DNA of 61,164 nt from Aestuariivita sp. (GTDB lineage Bacteria > Pseudomonadota > Alphaproteobacteria > Rhodobacterales > Rhodobacteraceae): NCBI GenBank assembly GCA_026709985.1, contig JAPORY010000079.1, forward strand, positions 1 through 61,164, read 5' to 3'. The notes below the pieces were generated by a model. It did no database searches and had not been told where the DNA came from. It was given only the letters and a program-made list of their open reading frames with translations. Of the stretch, positions 7,457 to 17,970 are shown in pieces; the first letter of the stretch is position 1, and each line of letters begins with the position of its first letter. The position numbers were made by a program, and so were the translations under genes.

Positions 7457-10258
7457 ATGGCTACAACATTCGGCAAGGGGAGTCACCTGCACCTCATTGA
7501 CGGTTCCCACTTTATTTTTCGTGCTTATTACGCATTGCCTGCTCTAACGCGAAAATCTGACGGCCTGCCCGTTGGCGCAGTTCGGGGTTTTTGCGGGATG
7601 CTGCACAAGTTAATCACCGACAACAACGGTCACGATGCGCCGACCCATATCGCAGTCTTATTTGACAAAGGGTCGCAAACATTTCGCAATACAATCTACA
7701 GCGATTACAAGGCAAATCGTGATGAAATGCCGGAGGATCTGCGGCCACAGATGCCGCTCACACGGGTGGCAACGACTGCATTCAATATCGTCTCATATGA
7801 AAAGGAGGGTTTTGAAGCTGACGATATCATCGCGACTCTCGCTACAAAAGCGCGGGCGGCTGGTGGCCGTGTCACCATCATTAGCTCCGATAAAGACTTG
7901 ATGCAGCTTGTTGGTGATGGGGTTGAAATGTTCGATACTATGCGAAATCGCCGTATTGATCGCAACGCTGTGAAGGAAAAATTCGGCGTGTTTCCTGATC
8001 GGGTGGTCGACGTTCAAGCTTTGGCTGGTGATAGCATTGACAACGTGCCGGGCGCCCCGGGTATCGGTCCGAAAATTGCGGCTGCGCTGATTAATGAATT
8101 TGGTGACCTAGGCGCACTTCTTGATCGTGCTGATCAAGTTCCTCAACAAAAGCGCCGTGAGACCCTCATTAACTATCGCGAGCAGATTGAGATGTCTCGC
8201 GAACTTGTAAAACTTGATCAGAATATGAACATAGATTTTGGACTTGAGGATCTCGAAGTTCAAGAACCCAACCCTGAGCGTCTGCAAAATTTCCTCACCG
8301 AGATGGAATTTCACACGCTGATGAAGCGCATTGCTCCCTATGACCAACCCACTGGTCGATCGGCATCAGCATCGCGACTCGCTGGAGAACAAGGCGGTCA
8401 AACCGACGCGACTTCCTTTGATCATGTGAGTTATGACTGTATCGTTGATCAAGTATCATTGGCACGTTGGGTTGCATCAATTGAAGAGCGGGGCTGGGTT
8501 GCACTGAGCGCCAAAGCGGCAAAAACGCATAGCGGAAGCTTCAAACTTGCGGGGATTTCTCTTTGTGTTGAGCCTGGCACCTCATGCTACATCCCAACTC
8601 GTCCTAACCTCCAAAGTAGCGACGAACTTTTTGACAATAAGGCAAGATTACCGCAAGTTCTCACGACGACTGATGTACTACATGCGCTCAATCCGATTCT
8701 TTCTGATGATAGCATTCTTAAAATTGGGCACAACATAAAGACCGATGCAAAAGTTTTAGTCGATTTTGGCATCAGCATAACGTCCACTGACGACACGATG
8801 CTGATGTCTTACGCGCTGCATGGCGGCGAGCATGAGCATGGCATTATCTCGCTGAGTGACCGCTATCTCAATTTTCGTATGGTTGATCCCAAGTCGATAA
8901 TGGGAAGTGGCAGGACTGCTCGAACCTTTGATCAGATTTCAACTGGGGAGGCGATTTCAATTGCGGCGCAGGAAGCCGACGTCATACTGCGACTATGGAA
9001 GAAATTCAAAATAGACCTTTGGACTGCGGGGGTAACCACTGTTTATGAAACGCTTGAGCGACCGTTAATTCCCGTCCTTACCCAAATGGAACGCGCCGGC
9101 ATTGGCATTGATCGTATGGTACTACAGCGATTGTCGGAGAGATTCGCCAAAAGTATGATGGCGCTAGAATCCGAGATTCACATACTGGCTGGTGAGCAGT
9201 TTAATGTGGGCTCGCCCCGTCAACTTGGCGAAATTTTATTTGACAAACTTGGTTTGGAGGGCGGCAAACGAGGCAAGAGCGGTGCTTATTCGACGGGAGC
9301 TGACTTACTAGAGGATCTTGCGGTCAAGCATGAATTGCCGGCTCGCGTCCTTGATTGGCGCCAACTCGCTAAATTGAAGTCAACCTATACCGATGCGTTA
9401 CAAAGTCATGTGAACCCCAGCACCGGCCGGGTTCATACTTCGTATACGATTGCCGGTGCCTCAACGGGGCGGCTTGCTTCCGTTGATCCTAATTTACAAA
9501 ATATTCCAATTCGAACTGAAGACGGCCGGAGCATTCGAGAAGCATTTGTTGCTGATTCGGGAAGATATTTGATTTCGCTTGATTACTCGCAAATCGAATT
9601 GCGAATCCTTGCCCATATTGCTGATATCTCGACTCTAAAGCAGGCCTTCCGTGAAGGTCACGACATCCATGCCATGACGGCCGCGGAGGTTTTTGATATT
9701 CCTTTGGATCAAATGACTTCCGATTATCGTCGGCGGGCAAAGGCGATAAATTATGGCGTTATTTATGGCATGTCGGGTTTTGGCCTGGCACGCAACCTAC
9801 GTATCCCGCGCGCCGATGCGAATGTTTTCATTACCCGATATTTTGAGCGATTTCCGGGAATTCGCGATTACATGGATCGGACTAAAGATTTTGCCAAGAA
9901 GCATGGGTTTGTGCAAACGCTGTTTGGTCGTCGCATCCATACGCCCGAGATTAATTCGAAGGGCCCGCGGGTTGGTTTAGCGCAAAGAGCAGCAATCAAT
10001 GCGCCCATTCAAGGCACGGCTGCCGATATTATCCGCCGCGCCATGATTAGGATGCAGCCTGTTATTGCTGACTTGCCAGCAATGATGCTGCTTCAAGTTC
10101 ACGACGAGTTGTTATTCGAGGTTGAAGAAGCTGCGGCCGATGAGTTGGTCAGTCGAGCGAGCGAAGTTATGGAAAAAGCAGCTGAGCCGTCGATCAAACT
10201 AGCAGTTGAACTTACCGTTGACGCTGGCCGTGGGAAAAACTGGGCGCAAGCGCACTAA
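7457..10258 (+). CDS. polA: DNA polymerase I
   Basis: A 933-residue repair and lagging-strand polymerase. The 5'-nuclease domain is at the N-terminus (LIDGSHFIFRAYYALP, SSDKDLMQLV). A 3'-5' exonuclease-like domain spans roughly residues 330-560. The polymerase domain has motif A (DYSQIELRILAHIAD), motif B (RRRAKAINYGVIYG) and motif C (LQVHDELLFEV). I chose ATG 7457 over ATG 7379 because AAGGA stands just before it and the family starts here. The exonuclease domain lacks usual catalytic residues: the first motif (DTE in E. coli) reads LSA, the Tyr of motif III is Ile and its Asp is Glu. The Asp of motif II (NIKTDAKV) is kept. Proofreading is therefore probably lost (inference). Confidence 0.97.
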   Translation: MATTFGKGSHLHLIDGSHFIFRAYYALPALTRKSDGLPVGAVRGFCGMLHKLITDNNGHDAPTHIAVLFDKGSQTFRNTIYSDYKANRDEMPEDLRPQMPLTRVATTAFNIVSYEKEGFEADDIIATLATKARAAGGRVTIISSDKDLMQLVGDGVEMFDTMRNRRIDRNAVKEKFGVFPDRVVDVQALAGDSIDNVPGAPGIGPKIAAALINEFGDLGALLDRADQVPQQKRRETLINYREQIEMSRELVKLDQNMNIDFGLEDLEVQEPNPERLQNFLTEMEFHTLMKRIAPYDQPTGRSASASRLAGEQGGQTDATSFDHVSYDCIVDQVSLARWVASIEERGWVALSAKAAKTHSGSFKLAGISLCVEPGTSCYIPTRPNLQSSDELFDNKARLPQVLTTTDVLHALNPILSDDSILKIGHNIKTDAKVLVDFGISITSTDDTMLMSYALHGGEHEHGIISLSDRYLNFRMVDPKSIMGSGRTARTFDQISTGEAISIAAQEADVILRLWKKFKIDLWTAGVTTVYETLERPLIPVLTQMERAGIGIDRMVLQRLSERFAKSMMALESEIHILAGEQFNVGSPRQLGEILFDKLGLEGGKRGKSGAYSTGADLLEDLAVKHELPARVLDWRQLAKLKSTYTDALQSHVNPSTGRVHTSYTIAGASTGRLASVDPNLQNIPIRTEDGRSIREAFVADSGRYLISLDYSQIELRILAHIADISTLKQAFREGHDIHAMTAAEVFDIPLDQMTSDYRRRAKAINYGVIYGMSGFGLARNLRIPRADANVFITRYFERFPGIRDYMDRTKDFAKKHGFVQTLFGRRIHTPEINSKGPRVGLAQRAAINAPIQGTAADIIRRAMIRMQPVIADLPAMMLLQVHDELLFEVEEAAADELVSRASEVMEKAAEPSIKLAVELTVDAGRGKNWAQAH

Positions 10259-10342
10259 CACGATTGCGGAACACGGCACAGGCATCCACGATGACTAAAT
10301 TTCGGCGATTCGTAGAAAAATCGCGGGTGGTTAAGTAATTCC

Positions 10343-11044
10343 CTAATATTCGATCCCAATGAGCTTGGTTAAGAAGGCTGCTTGCGTTTCCCGATCCCCC
10401 TGCGAATATTCGGCTTTACAGCTTTCCCACAGGGTCGCTTGGCTTTTCAAAATGATCCCGTCCGACAGTATTTTTAGATGATTCTGCCGCAACGTCTCGC
10501 CGGTAGAAGTGATGTCTGAAATCACATCGGCCAATTCGTTCTTTATCGCTCCTTCTGTTGATCCTTGACTGTCAACAAGCGCATAATCAGCTACACCAGC
10601 CCGGCCCAAGAATGTACGAGTCAAGTGATGGTATTTTGTCGCAACGCGCAATCGCATATTGTGACGTTCTCGAAAATCGGCAGCAACTGCGTCAAGATCA
10701 TCAAGCGTATCAACATCAATCCAAAAACAAGGGACAGCGATCACCAAGGTTGCTAAACCAAATCCTAGTCGTTTTTTCTCAATAACCTCTGTCGAATGTC
10801 GAGGTAATTTCTCGTAGATCAAGTCAGTTCCCGTCACTCCGAAATGAATACGTCCGGTCGCTAATTCCCTCGGGATTTCCGCGGCTGGTAGCAACACAAA
10901 GTCGAGCCCCTTTACACTGTCAGTCGAGATTTCGTAGCGGCGTTCCGACTCCAGTTTCTTAAACTGAAAGCCTCGTCCGCTTAACCAATCAAGGGTCGCT
11001 CTCAGCAAACGTCCCTTTGAGGGTATCGCAACACGAACAACCAT
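10343..11044 (-). CDS. hisG: ATP phosphoribosyltransferase, short form (catalytic subunit)
   Basis: First step of histidine synthesis: ATP plus PRPP give phosphoribosyl-ATP. At 233 residues this is the short HisG form, which lacks the C-terminal regulatory domain and needs HisZ. The start VVRVAIPSKGRL and the PRPP-binding part (DVISDITSTGETLRQN) fit the family. ATG 11044 overlaps the hisZ stop as TGATG, which argues for translational coupling. The frame is open further upstream, but that part lies inside hisZ. It is the last gene of a hisS-hisZ-hisG operon. Confidence 0.95.
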   Translation of the reverse strand: MVVRVAIPSKGRLLRATLDWLSGRGFQFKKLESERRYEISTDSVKGLDFVLLPAAEIPRELATGRIHFGVTGTDLIYEKLPRHSTEVIEKKRLGFGLATLVIAVPCFWIDVDTLDDLDAVAADFRERHNMRLRVATKYHHLTRTFLGRAGVADYALVDSQGSTEGAIKNELADVISDITSTGETLRQNHLKILSDGIILKSQATLWESCKAEYSQGDRETQAAFLTKLIGIEY

Positions 11045-12117
11045 CAACTCAGCTGGCCGATGAGATCCGACAGGATAACGCCGCCGACTGCTGGGCACTC
11101 GGTACCTCGACCCAAACGCTTAGTTAACGCGTCATATCGTCCACCCGTTGAAACCGGTGGCCAACGAGGATGGTCGTCTGACAAAAAACCGAATACGAAG
11201 CCGTCATAATATTCCATCTGTGTGCGACCGTAACACACCTCAAACTCAATTGAACTGACCGTAACACCGCGTGCTACTAGCCCGTCACGCCTTCGTGTCA
11301 AACGGTCGACGGCTGGTTTTATTGCTGGGAGGTCATCCGCGATGATCGTGAGTTGTTCAATTGCTTGGGGCATTGTTGTTCGAATCTCAAGCAGCGCTTC
11401 GAGGGAGTTAAATTCATCTGGGGGAATCTGAGGCCCGCGAAAATCCTCGCGCAGCCTAGCGATGCGCCGATGAACATCCTCGCGCCGTCTCACGCCGAAC
11501 TCGGGAAATAAGTGCCAATCAGTGCTGTCACCCATTAATTGACGTTGGCTTGCCGGCACGGGAGTACGCCCAGCGTATCGATCCATTAAGGCGCGAAATC
11601 TTTGCGGTCGCCAGATGTGTCGCATTAAGGCTGATTTGCGTCCATCGGATATACTCAACCCTTGTACCGCTGCCATCACGATACTCATATCGCCAGTTTT
11701 TCGGCGCAAATCGAACGGGGCTAAGATCTCACCAAACAAGGCGAACACCTCAATATCTGCAGCGACCGTATCGACAACGTTGAACACTTCATATCCAACC
11801 TGAACAAACTCTCGCTGTCGCCAACCATCTTGCTCTGGACGACGGAAAACCGAGCCGGCATAGGTGTAACGATGTGCACCTGCCGCTGTTGTCATGTGAT
11901 GTTCGGCAACGGGCACGGTAAAATCGGGACGCAGCATCTGTTCCCCGCGAAAGGGATCAAAGGTGGTGTAGGTACGCCCGCGGATATCCTCACCGTAAAG
12001 ATCAAGAAATAACTCGGCTGACTGCAAGACTGAGATGTCAATTGGTAAGGCACCCGCGGCAATCATTGGTTGTTGCAGGCGAATGACCTCTGGGAAGGCA
12101 CGTACAGGGGTGAGCAT
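11044..12117 (-). CDS. hisZ: ATP phosphoribosyltransferase regulatory subunit
   Basis: A 357-residue histidyl-tRNA-synthetase-like protein without aminoacylation function. It forms the HisG-HisZ complex and confers histidine feedback. A class II synthetase motif 2-like segment is seen (YAGSVFRRPEQDGWRQRE), with RPDFTVPVAEHH before it and a shortened C-terminal part (YYDGFVFGFL). The start ATG 12117 overlaps the hisS stop in TGATG; a GTG three bases upstream is an alternative. Its place between hisS and hisG supports the call over a second synthetase. Confidence 0.93.
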   Translation of the reverse strand: MLTPVRAFPEVIRLQQPMIAAGALPIDISVLQSAELFLDLYGEDIRGRTYTTFDPFRGEQMLRPDFTVPVAEHHMTTAAGAHRYTYAGSVFRRPEQDGWRQREFVQVGYEVFNVVDTVAADIEVFALFGEILAPFDLRRKTGDMSIVMAAVQGLSISDGRKSALMRHIWRPQRFRALMDRYAGRTPVPASQRQLMGDSTDWHLFPEFGVRRREDVHRRIARLREDFRGPQIPPDEFNSLEALLEIRTTMPQAIEQLTIIADDLPAIKPAVDRLTRRRDGLVARGVTVSSIEFEVCYGRTQMEYYDGFVFGFLSDDHPRWPPVSTGGRYDALTKRLGRGTECPAVGGVILSDLIGQLS

Positions 12118-13613
12118 CACGGTTTTTTTTCGAGTATCTCTTGGATCTTTGATACCATTTCGTCCCGCACCACTTCAACTTGTGACGGTCGCTGTTGCCA
12201 TTCCTCTAAGTTTGCTGTTTTGGCAATTTCCGCTCCCAGCCGTAGATCTTTAATTTGTACGACCCCGCGAGCCCTCTCATCTGTACCTTCAATGATTGCA
12301 GCAGGAGAATTGCGCCGGTCGGCATACTTGAGCTGATTACCAAAATTCTTCGGATTTCCGAGATAAACCTCTGCCCGAACGCCAGCCTGCCGCAACTCCG
12401 CAGCCATTGTCTGATAATCTGTCATCCGTTCGCGATCCATTACTGTCACCAGAACGGGACCGTTGGCTTCAATCGCAAACTGCCCAGCGACTTCAAGAGC
12501 AGCAAAGAGGCGATCAATTCCGATCGATACACCGGTTGCGGGCACCGCTTGTCCGACAAACCGTTTGACCAAGTCGTCGTAGCGCCCACCACCTGCTACA
12601 GCACCAAACCGTTGTTGCCGACCACTGTTATCGCGTATCAATGAAGTGAGTTCTGCCTCAAAGACAGCGCCAGTATAATAACCAAGACCTCGGACGATTG
12701 CGGTATCAATCGTAACGCGATCATCGCCATAACCTTGGGCTGCAAGAAGTTCCGATATTTTTTCGAGTTCATCAACGCCCTCACGACCAGTTGCCGCCCC
12801 CTCGACGCGCGAACGCAAGTCTTTGAGACAGACAGAGTCGTCGCCGGAGTAAGCGGTTAGGAAATCGGTAATCGCCTCAATCTGCAAATCACTTAAACCG
12901 ATGCCCTCAATGAACGCCCCCGATGAATCTAAACGGCCTGTTCCGAGAAGTTGGCGCACCCCATTGACGCCCACTTTGTCGAATTTATCAATCGTCCTCA
13001 ATACAGCGTCGCGTTCATTCTGATCGCGCAAACCTGCAGTTTCCAATACGCCGTTCAAAAGCTTTCGGTGATTAATTTTAATGATGTAATCGCTGCGCAA
13101 AATTCCGATTGCTTCAAGGGTGTCACCGAGCATGGCGCAGATTTCTGCGTCGGCCGCAATTGATGCGGAGCCGACCGTGTCTGCGTCGCACTGATAGAAT
13201 TGTCTATAACGTCCCAGTCCTGGTTTTTCGTTCCGCCATACTGGGCCCATCGCATATCGGCGATAGGGCTGAGGTAATTGCTGCCGATATTGAGCATAGA
13301 CGCGAGATAATGGTGCCGTTAAATCGTAGCGTAGCGCTAACCAAGTATCATCCTCTTGCCACGCGAATATTCCTTCATTCGGTCGCTCAACATCGGGCAA
13401 GTACTTCCCCAAAGCCTCCACTGTCTCAACGGCGGAAGTCTCTAGCGGATCAAATCCATAGGACTGGTAGACAGCCTCAATGCGACGGAGGACTTCCATA
13501 CGCTGAAGAACGGCCGTTCCAAAGTAATCGCGAAACCCCTTGGGCTGCTCCGCCTTGGGTCGTCGTTTTTTTTCTGCCTTCGATACCAACGGAAGTGTCC
13601 TCATCGTGCTCAC
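12117..13613 (-). CDS. hisS: Histidyl-tRNA synthetase
   Basis: A 498-residue class II aminoacyl-tRNA synthetase charging tRNA-His. Seen in order are PKGFRDYFG, motif 2 ([20 protein letters not shown]), the histidine A motif region ([14 protein letters not shown]), motif 3 ([15 protein letters not shown]) and a C-terminal anticodon-binding domain. The N-terminus carries a basic extension ([12 protein letters not shown]) of a kind seen in other alphaproteobacterial members. It is the first gene of the hisS-hisZ-hisG operon, with one-base stop/start overlaps to the next gene. Confidence 0.96.
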   Translation of the reverse strand: MSTMRTLPLVSKAEKKRRPKAEQPKGFRDYFGTAVLQRMEVLRRIEAVYQSYGFDPLETSAVETVEALGKYLPDVERPNEGIFAWQEDDTWLALRYDLTAPLSRVYAQYRQQLPQPYRRYAMGPVWRNEKPGLGRYRQFYQCDADTVGSASIAADAEICAMLGDTLEAIGILRSDYIIKINHRKLLNGVLETAGLRDQNERDAVLRTIDKFDKVGVNGVRQLLGTGRLDSSGAFIEGIGLSDLQIEAITDFLTAYSGDDSVCLKDLRSRVEGAATGREGVDELEKISELLAAQGYGDDRVTIDTAIVRGLGYYTGAVFEAELTSLIRDNSGRQQRFGAVAGGGRYDDLVKRFVGQAVPATGVSIGIDRLFAALEVAGQFAIEANGPVLVTVMDRERMTDYQTMAAELRQAGVRAEVYLGNPKNFGNQLKYADRRNSPAAIIEGTDERARGVVQIKDLRLGAEIAKTANLEEWQQRPSQVEVVRDEMVSKIQEILEKKP

Positions 13614-13783
13614 TTGTAACGGGCATAAAACAAGCGCGTTTCATGAGCAAGATTACAAAAGCAAGGCTTTTTTCGGAAATTTCAAGCCTGTCAGATGCTT
13701 GGGTTAATCATCGGGCCGGAGCATCAGTGACGTCTGCTGGTCATTTCCCATGTATGACAGCGCACCTATAGGGACATCAAAAT

Positions 13784-16700
13784 CTAAAAATCCTCAACCG
13801 CCATTACCCCTTGCAAGCTCTTGATTGCGCCTTTGATCGTTGAATTGACTGGAAATTTATCGCCAAGATCAACTTCAATCTCCCCCGGCAAATCATCGGC
13901 CATCAGACATAAGGAAATCAGGCCGGTGCGCGACTTGTCCTGACGTTGGCCCATGCTGTCGAGTATCTTGGCAATTTGGTCAATTGTTTCATGTTCGCGC
14001 ACATATACCTTCAGCCCCGATGATCCGAGGTCCTCAAGTACAGTTTCAAGCGCCCTAATTGAACGCGCTATCAAGCGCGGTTGCTCACCGTCAATTGTTG
14101 CCTCAACCTGCAGGATGATTCTTTCTCCCGCGACCAAGAGTTCGCCAGCGGACGCCATGAGATCCGAGAATATCGTTACTTCATAGGCGCCGGTTGGATC
14201 CGAGAGCTGACAAAATGCATACCGATTGCCTTTCGCCGATTTTCGCTCTTGTACGCCCGCAATCACCCCTGCCATCAGGATAATAATCGACTTATCTTGC
14301 GAACTATTTTGTACCTCATCCCAAGTCATAAAGGGAATTTGGGACCACATTCCTCTGACATGTCGCAGCGGTGCAATTGTTTCATCAAGTGGGTGTCCCG
14401 AAAGGTAAAAGCCGACCGACGCAAACTCTTCGGCCAATCGCTCCGGCGCAGATTGATCAGCAGCCGTGCTGAGCCGTGGTTCTGGGAGATCAACGCCTGA
14501 ATCACCAAACAAAGAAATCTGGTTTGAGGCGCGCTGCTCAAAGACCGCTTCAGAATAAGCGATAAGGTCGTCGAGGCTTTCAAAGACTCGGCGACGATTT
14601 GCATCAAGTTGATCAAACGCACCAGCTTGCGCCAGGTTTTCCAATCCCCGCTTTTTTTGGCGTTTGAGATCAACACGCCGCGCAAAGTCAAATAAGGTGG
14701 TGAATGGTTGCTCCCCGCGAGCCTTTACCAGCGAGCGCATTGACTCCGTGCTGGCGTTTTTTAACCCCGCTAGACCGTAAACGAACTGCCCATCTCGCGC
14801 CTCAAACATTGCTCCTGAGCGATTGATGCACGGCGGCACCCACGGCAAGTTCATACGTTTTCGCACTTCTTCAAAATAAATCGCGAGCTTGTCAGAGGCT
14901 CCGATCTCGCTGTTCATCATACTCGCCATATATTCCACGGGATGATTAGCCTTTAGCCACGCGGTTTGATAACTCAGCACGGCATAGGCTGCGGCGTGCG
15001 ACTTGTTGAAGCCGTAATTGGCAAACTTGTCGAGCAAGCTCCAGACGGTTTCTGCTGTTTGCTTCGCTACGCCATTTTCTAAAGCACCGGCCATAAACTT
15101 CGGCCGCTCAATATCCATGGCCGCCTGTATTTTTTTGCCCATCGCCCGTCGCAAAAGATCGGCACCGCCCAAAGAGTACCCGGCCATATCCTGTGCGATC
15201 TGCATGACTTGTTCTTGGTATACGATAATTCCCTGTGTCTCATCCAAGATAGGATCAATTAAAGGATGTAGCGTTTCTCGCTCGGATTGTCCGTTCTTGA
15301 CTTCACAAAATTTTGGAATGTTGTCGATTGGGCCAGGTCGATACAGCGCAACAAGGGCAATGATGTCTTCAATACAATCTGGCTTCATTTGTTTGAGCGC
15401 GTCCATCATACCAGCGCTTTCAACTTGAAAGACGGCAATTGTGCGAGCGTTCGCATAGAGTTCGTAGGTTTTTGGATCGTCTAAAGGTATGGCACCGATA
15501 TCATCAATCATCGATTCCGGCGGTTGATAAAGTTCGGTCCCGTCGGCAACGATATGGAGATGGCGCCCTGACGCTTTAATCAGATTAACCGCCTCTTGAA
15601 TGACTGTCAGGGTCTTTAGGCCGAGAAAATCAAATTTAATCAATCCTGCCTGCTCAACCCACTTCATATTGAATTGGGTCGCGGGCATCTCCGAGCGGGC
15701 ATCTCTGTATAGCGGCACCAATTGGTCAAGCGGACGATCACCGATTACCACCCCAGCGGCATGGGTTGCGGCGTTACGCAGCAAGCCTTCAATTTGTTGG
15801 CTATAGTCAAGGAGCCGTCGCACGACATCCTCAGAACTTTGCAGGGCGACGAGACGCGGTTCTTCGCGCAAGGCCTCTGCAACGGATACTGGTTTGACCC
15901 CATCCATCGGGATCATTTTGCTAATCCTGTCGACTTGACCATACGGCATCTGTAGAACGCGACCGATATCACGCACCGCCGTCTTCGATAAGATAGCGCC
16001 AAAGGTTATGATTTGCCCAACTCGGTCACGACCATACTTTTGTTGCACATAACTGATCACTTCTTCCCGACGATCCATGCAAAAATCGATGTCAAAATCT
16101 GGCATCGACACTCGTTCGGGATTAAGGAACCGTTCAAACAAAAGGGAGTATCGCAGCGGATCCAAGTCGGTAATCGTTAGCGCATAAGCGACCAAACTGC
16201 CGGCGCCCGAACCTCTACCAGGCCCGACTGGAATGTCGTTCTCTTTTGCCCATTTGATGAAATCTGCGACAATGAGGAAGTAACCGGGGAAACCCATGTC
16301 TTCAATGACCTTAAGTTCAAATTCAAGGCGCTCTTCGTAAGACTCTGGGGCGGCGGTTAATTCAATGACCTGCAAACGGGCTTGCAAGCCTTCGCGTGCT
16401 TGCCGACGCAGTTCTTCGACTTCATTTTCGGCGAATTGCGGCAATATGAGATCACGGGTTGCAACCTTGAAGGCGCAGCGTTGGGCGATCTCGAGCGTAT
16501 TTTCTATTGCCTCTGGCAGATCAGAGAATATCTCCGCCATCTCTGTCGCACTCGTAAAATAGTGTCTTGGAGTCAGCTGCCGTCGTGGCTGTTGCTGGTC
16601 GATATAAGCCCCCTCGGCAATACAAATCAGGGCATCATGCGCCTGATAAATTGCGGCATCGGGAAAATAGGCGTCATTGGTCGCGACGATGGGCAGACCC

Positions 16701-17332
16701 TTTTGATAGGCAAGGTCAATGAGGCTTGGTTCGGTTAGACGTTCAACCTCGGGTAGCATCATATCTTCTTGGGGATGGCGTTGGATTTCGATGTACAAGC
16801 GGTCGGGAAAGGCCGCAGCAAGCTGATCAACAAGTGTTTCCGCTGCCTGTTGTTGGCTGAGTTGTAGGAGTTTACCGACGGGACCGTTTGGACCGCCGGA
16901 TAAACAAATTAAACCCTCACTGTGACTCAAAAGGTCGTTGATGCTAACCTGAGGACATTGCGCAACCTGATTCAGATATAGACAGGAGTTGAGTTGCATG
17001 AGGTTTTCATACCCCTTTTGCGACTGCGCCAATAAAACCAGCGCGGCAGCGGTATCTGCTTTCCTGCGGTCAGTCGGTTCGTTTGGGACCGACACATCAA
17101 TCTGACATCCGATAATTGGTTGAATGCCTGACTCAGCCGTCAACACTGAAAATTCCAGGGCACCAAACATATTATTGCTGTCGGTAATTGCCACTGCTGG
17201 CATATTGTTTGAGCGACAAAGATCGGGAAGATCCTTTAGGAGTATTGCGCCTTCCAAGAGCGAGTATTGCGAATGAACACGCAAATGCACAAATTGCGAA
17301 ATTTTCGTGTTTTCTCTTGAAGTCGAATTCAT
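13784..17332 (-). CDS. dnaE: DNA polymerase III subunit alpha
   Basis: An 1182-residue replicative polymerase of the C family. The N-terminal PHP domain starts with FVHLRVHSQYSLLEGA. The catalytic aspartates are visible in MPDFDIDFCMDRR and in KFDFLGLKTLTVI. A helix-hairpin-helix part and an OB-fold (FCQLSDPTGAYEVTIF) follow near the C-terminus. The length is normal. It lies upstream of hisS on the same strand with 170 bp between, so the two may or may not be co-transcribed. Proofreading in this family is normally supplied by a separate DnaQ. Confidence 0.97.
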   Translation of the reverse strand: MNSTSRENTKISQFVHLRVHSQYSLLEGAILLKDLPDLCRSNNMPAVAITDSNNMFGALEFSVLTAESGIQPIIGCQIDVSVPNEPTDRRKADTAAALVLLAQSQKGYENLMQLNSCLYLNQVAQCPQVSINDLLSHSEGLICLSGGPNGPVGKLLQLSQQQAAETLVDQLAAAFPDRLYIEIQRHPQEDMMLPEVERLTEPSLIDLAYQKGLPIVATNDAYFPDAAIYQAHDALICIAEGAYIDQQQPRRQLTPRHYFTSATEMAEIFSDLPEAIENTLEIAQRCAFKVATRDLILPQFAENEVEELRRQAREGLQARLQVIELTAAPESYEERLEFELKVIEDMGFPGYFLIVADFIKWAKENDIPVGPGRGSGAGSLVAYALTITDLDPLRYSLLFERFLNPERVSMPDFDIDFCMDRREEVISYVQQKYGRDRVGQIITFGAILSKTAVRDIGRVLQMPYGQVDRISKMIPMDGVKPVSVAEALREEPRLVALQSSEDVVRRLLDYSQQIEGLLRNAATHAAGVVIGDRPLDQLVPLYRDARSEMPATQFNMKWVEQAGLIKFDFLGLKTLTVIQEAVNLIKASGRHLHIVADGTELYQPPESMIDDIGAIPLDDPKTYELYANARTIAVFQVESAGMMDALKQMKPDCIEDIIALVALYRPGPIDNIPKFCEVKNGQSERETLHPLIDPILDETQGIIVYQEQVMQIAQDMAGYSLGGADLLRRAMGKKIQAAMDIERPKFMAGALENGVAKQTAETVWSLLDKFANYGFNKSHAAAYAVLSYQTAWLKANHPVEYMASMMNSEIGASDKLAIYFEEVRKRMNLPWVPPCINRSGAMFEARDGQFVYGLAGLKNASTESMRSLVKARGEQPFTTLFDFARRVDLKRQKKRGLENLAQAGAFDQLDANRRRVFESLDDLIAYSEAVFEQRASNQISLFGDSGVDLPEPRLSTAADQSAPERLAEEFASVGFYLSGHPLDETIAPLRHVRGMWSQIPFMTWDEVQNSSQDKSIIILMAGVIAGVQERKSAKGNRYAFCQLSDPTGAYEVTIFSDLMASAGELLVAGERIILQVEATIDGEQPRLIARSIRALETVLEDLGSSGLKVYVREHETIDQIAKILDSMGQRQDKSRTGLISLCLMADDLPGEIEVDLGDKFPVNSTIKGAIKSLQGVMAVEDF

Positions 17333-17970
17333 CGATTCATGCTCATCATTTTACCTATGGAATGCGCAGCTACGACAATATATGGTATTTTTCCAAAATC
17401 GAGCCTGACTGGGAGGATGTCAGCTCACACAAGGCAACGACTCGTGTGAGGTATACGCGCATAATGACGCGATTGGAAAGTGGTTTAACCAGTCAACACC
17501 AACATTACCGTGAATATCATCCCTCACTGCAATCCCAATACGCTCATGTGTTTGATAGTAAATCAGCAACACTCTGCGGTCTCGCGAAAACACGCGGTCA
17601 AAAACGCAAGGACGGCATTGATAGCCAATGGAAAAATCCAATCGGGAAAACCTGATAACATCATTATTTTAAGAGTTGTTACGACTGTTCGCCCGCAAAT
17701 TGCCGCTACGGGATTGGAAACTTTGCTTGAATTCGATGGTTCTTACCAGCAACTTGCTTCTGTTTCCGAACTCCCTAATTGGCAGCGGTATGAAAATCTT
17801 CCCGATACGCAAGTAAACCCAAGTTAACCACGGGAGCAAATTCGAACTTTTTGACTTGCGGCTACTCTTCCTTTGCCTTAACTTTTTGCAAAAGTGTCTG
17901 CGATCTTTACGTCGCATCAAGATCCGCAGAGACCCATTTAGATTCCCTGGTAATGCGACGAGAAAAATCC
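17333..17970. other. dnaE-xdhA divergent intergenic region
   Basis: No gene is recognised in about 640 bases between the divergent dnaE and xdhA. Short open frames occur but show no family resemblance or ribosome binding sites. The dnaE and xdhA promoters should lie here; I could not pick a convincing pair of boxes. Confidence 0.4.

Noticed and set aside
10305-10324. Hairpin between polA and hisG as terminator
   Set aside because: Six-base stem without a following T-run on either strand.
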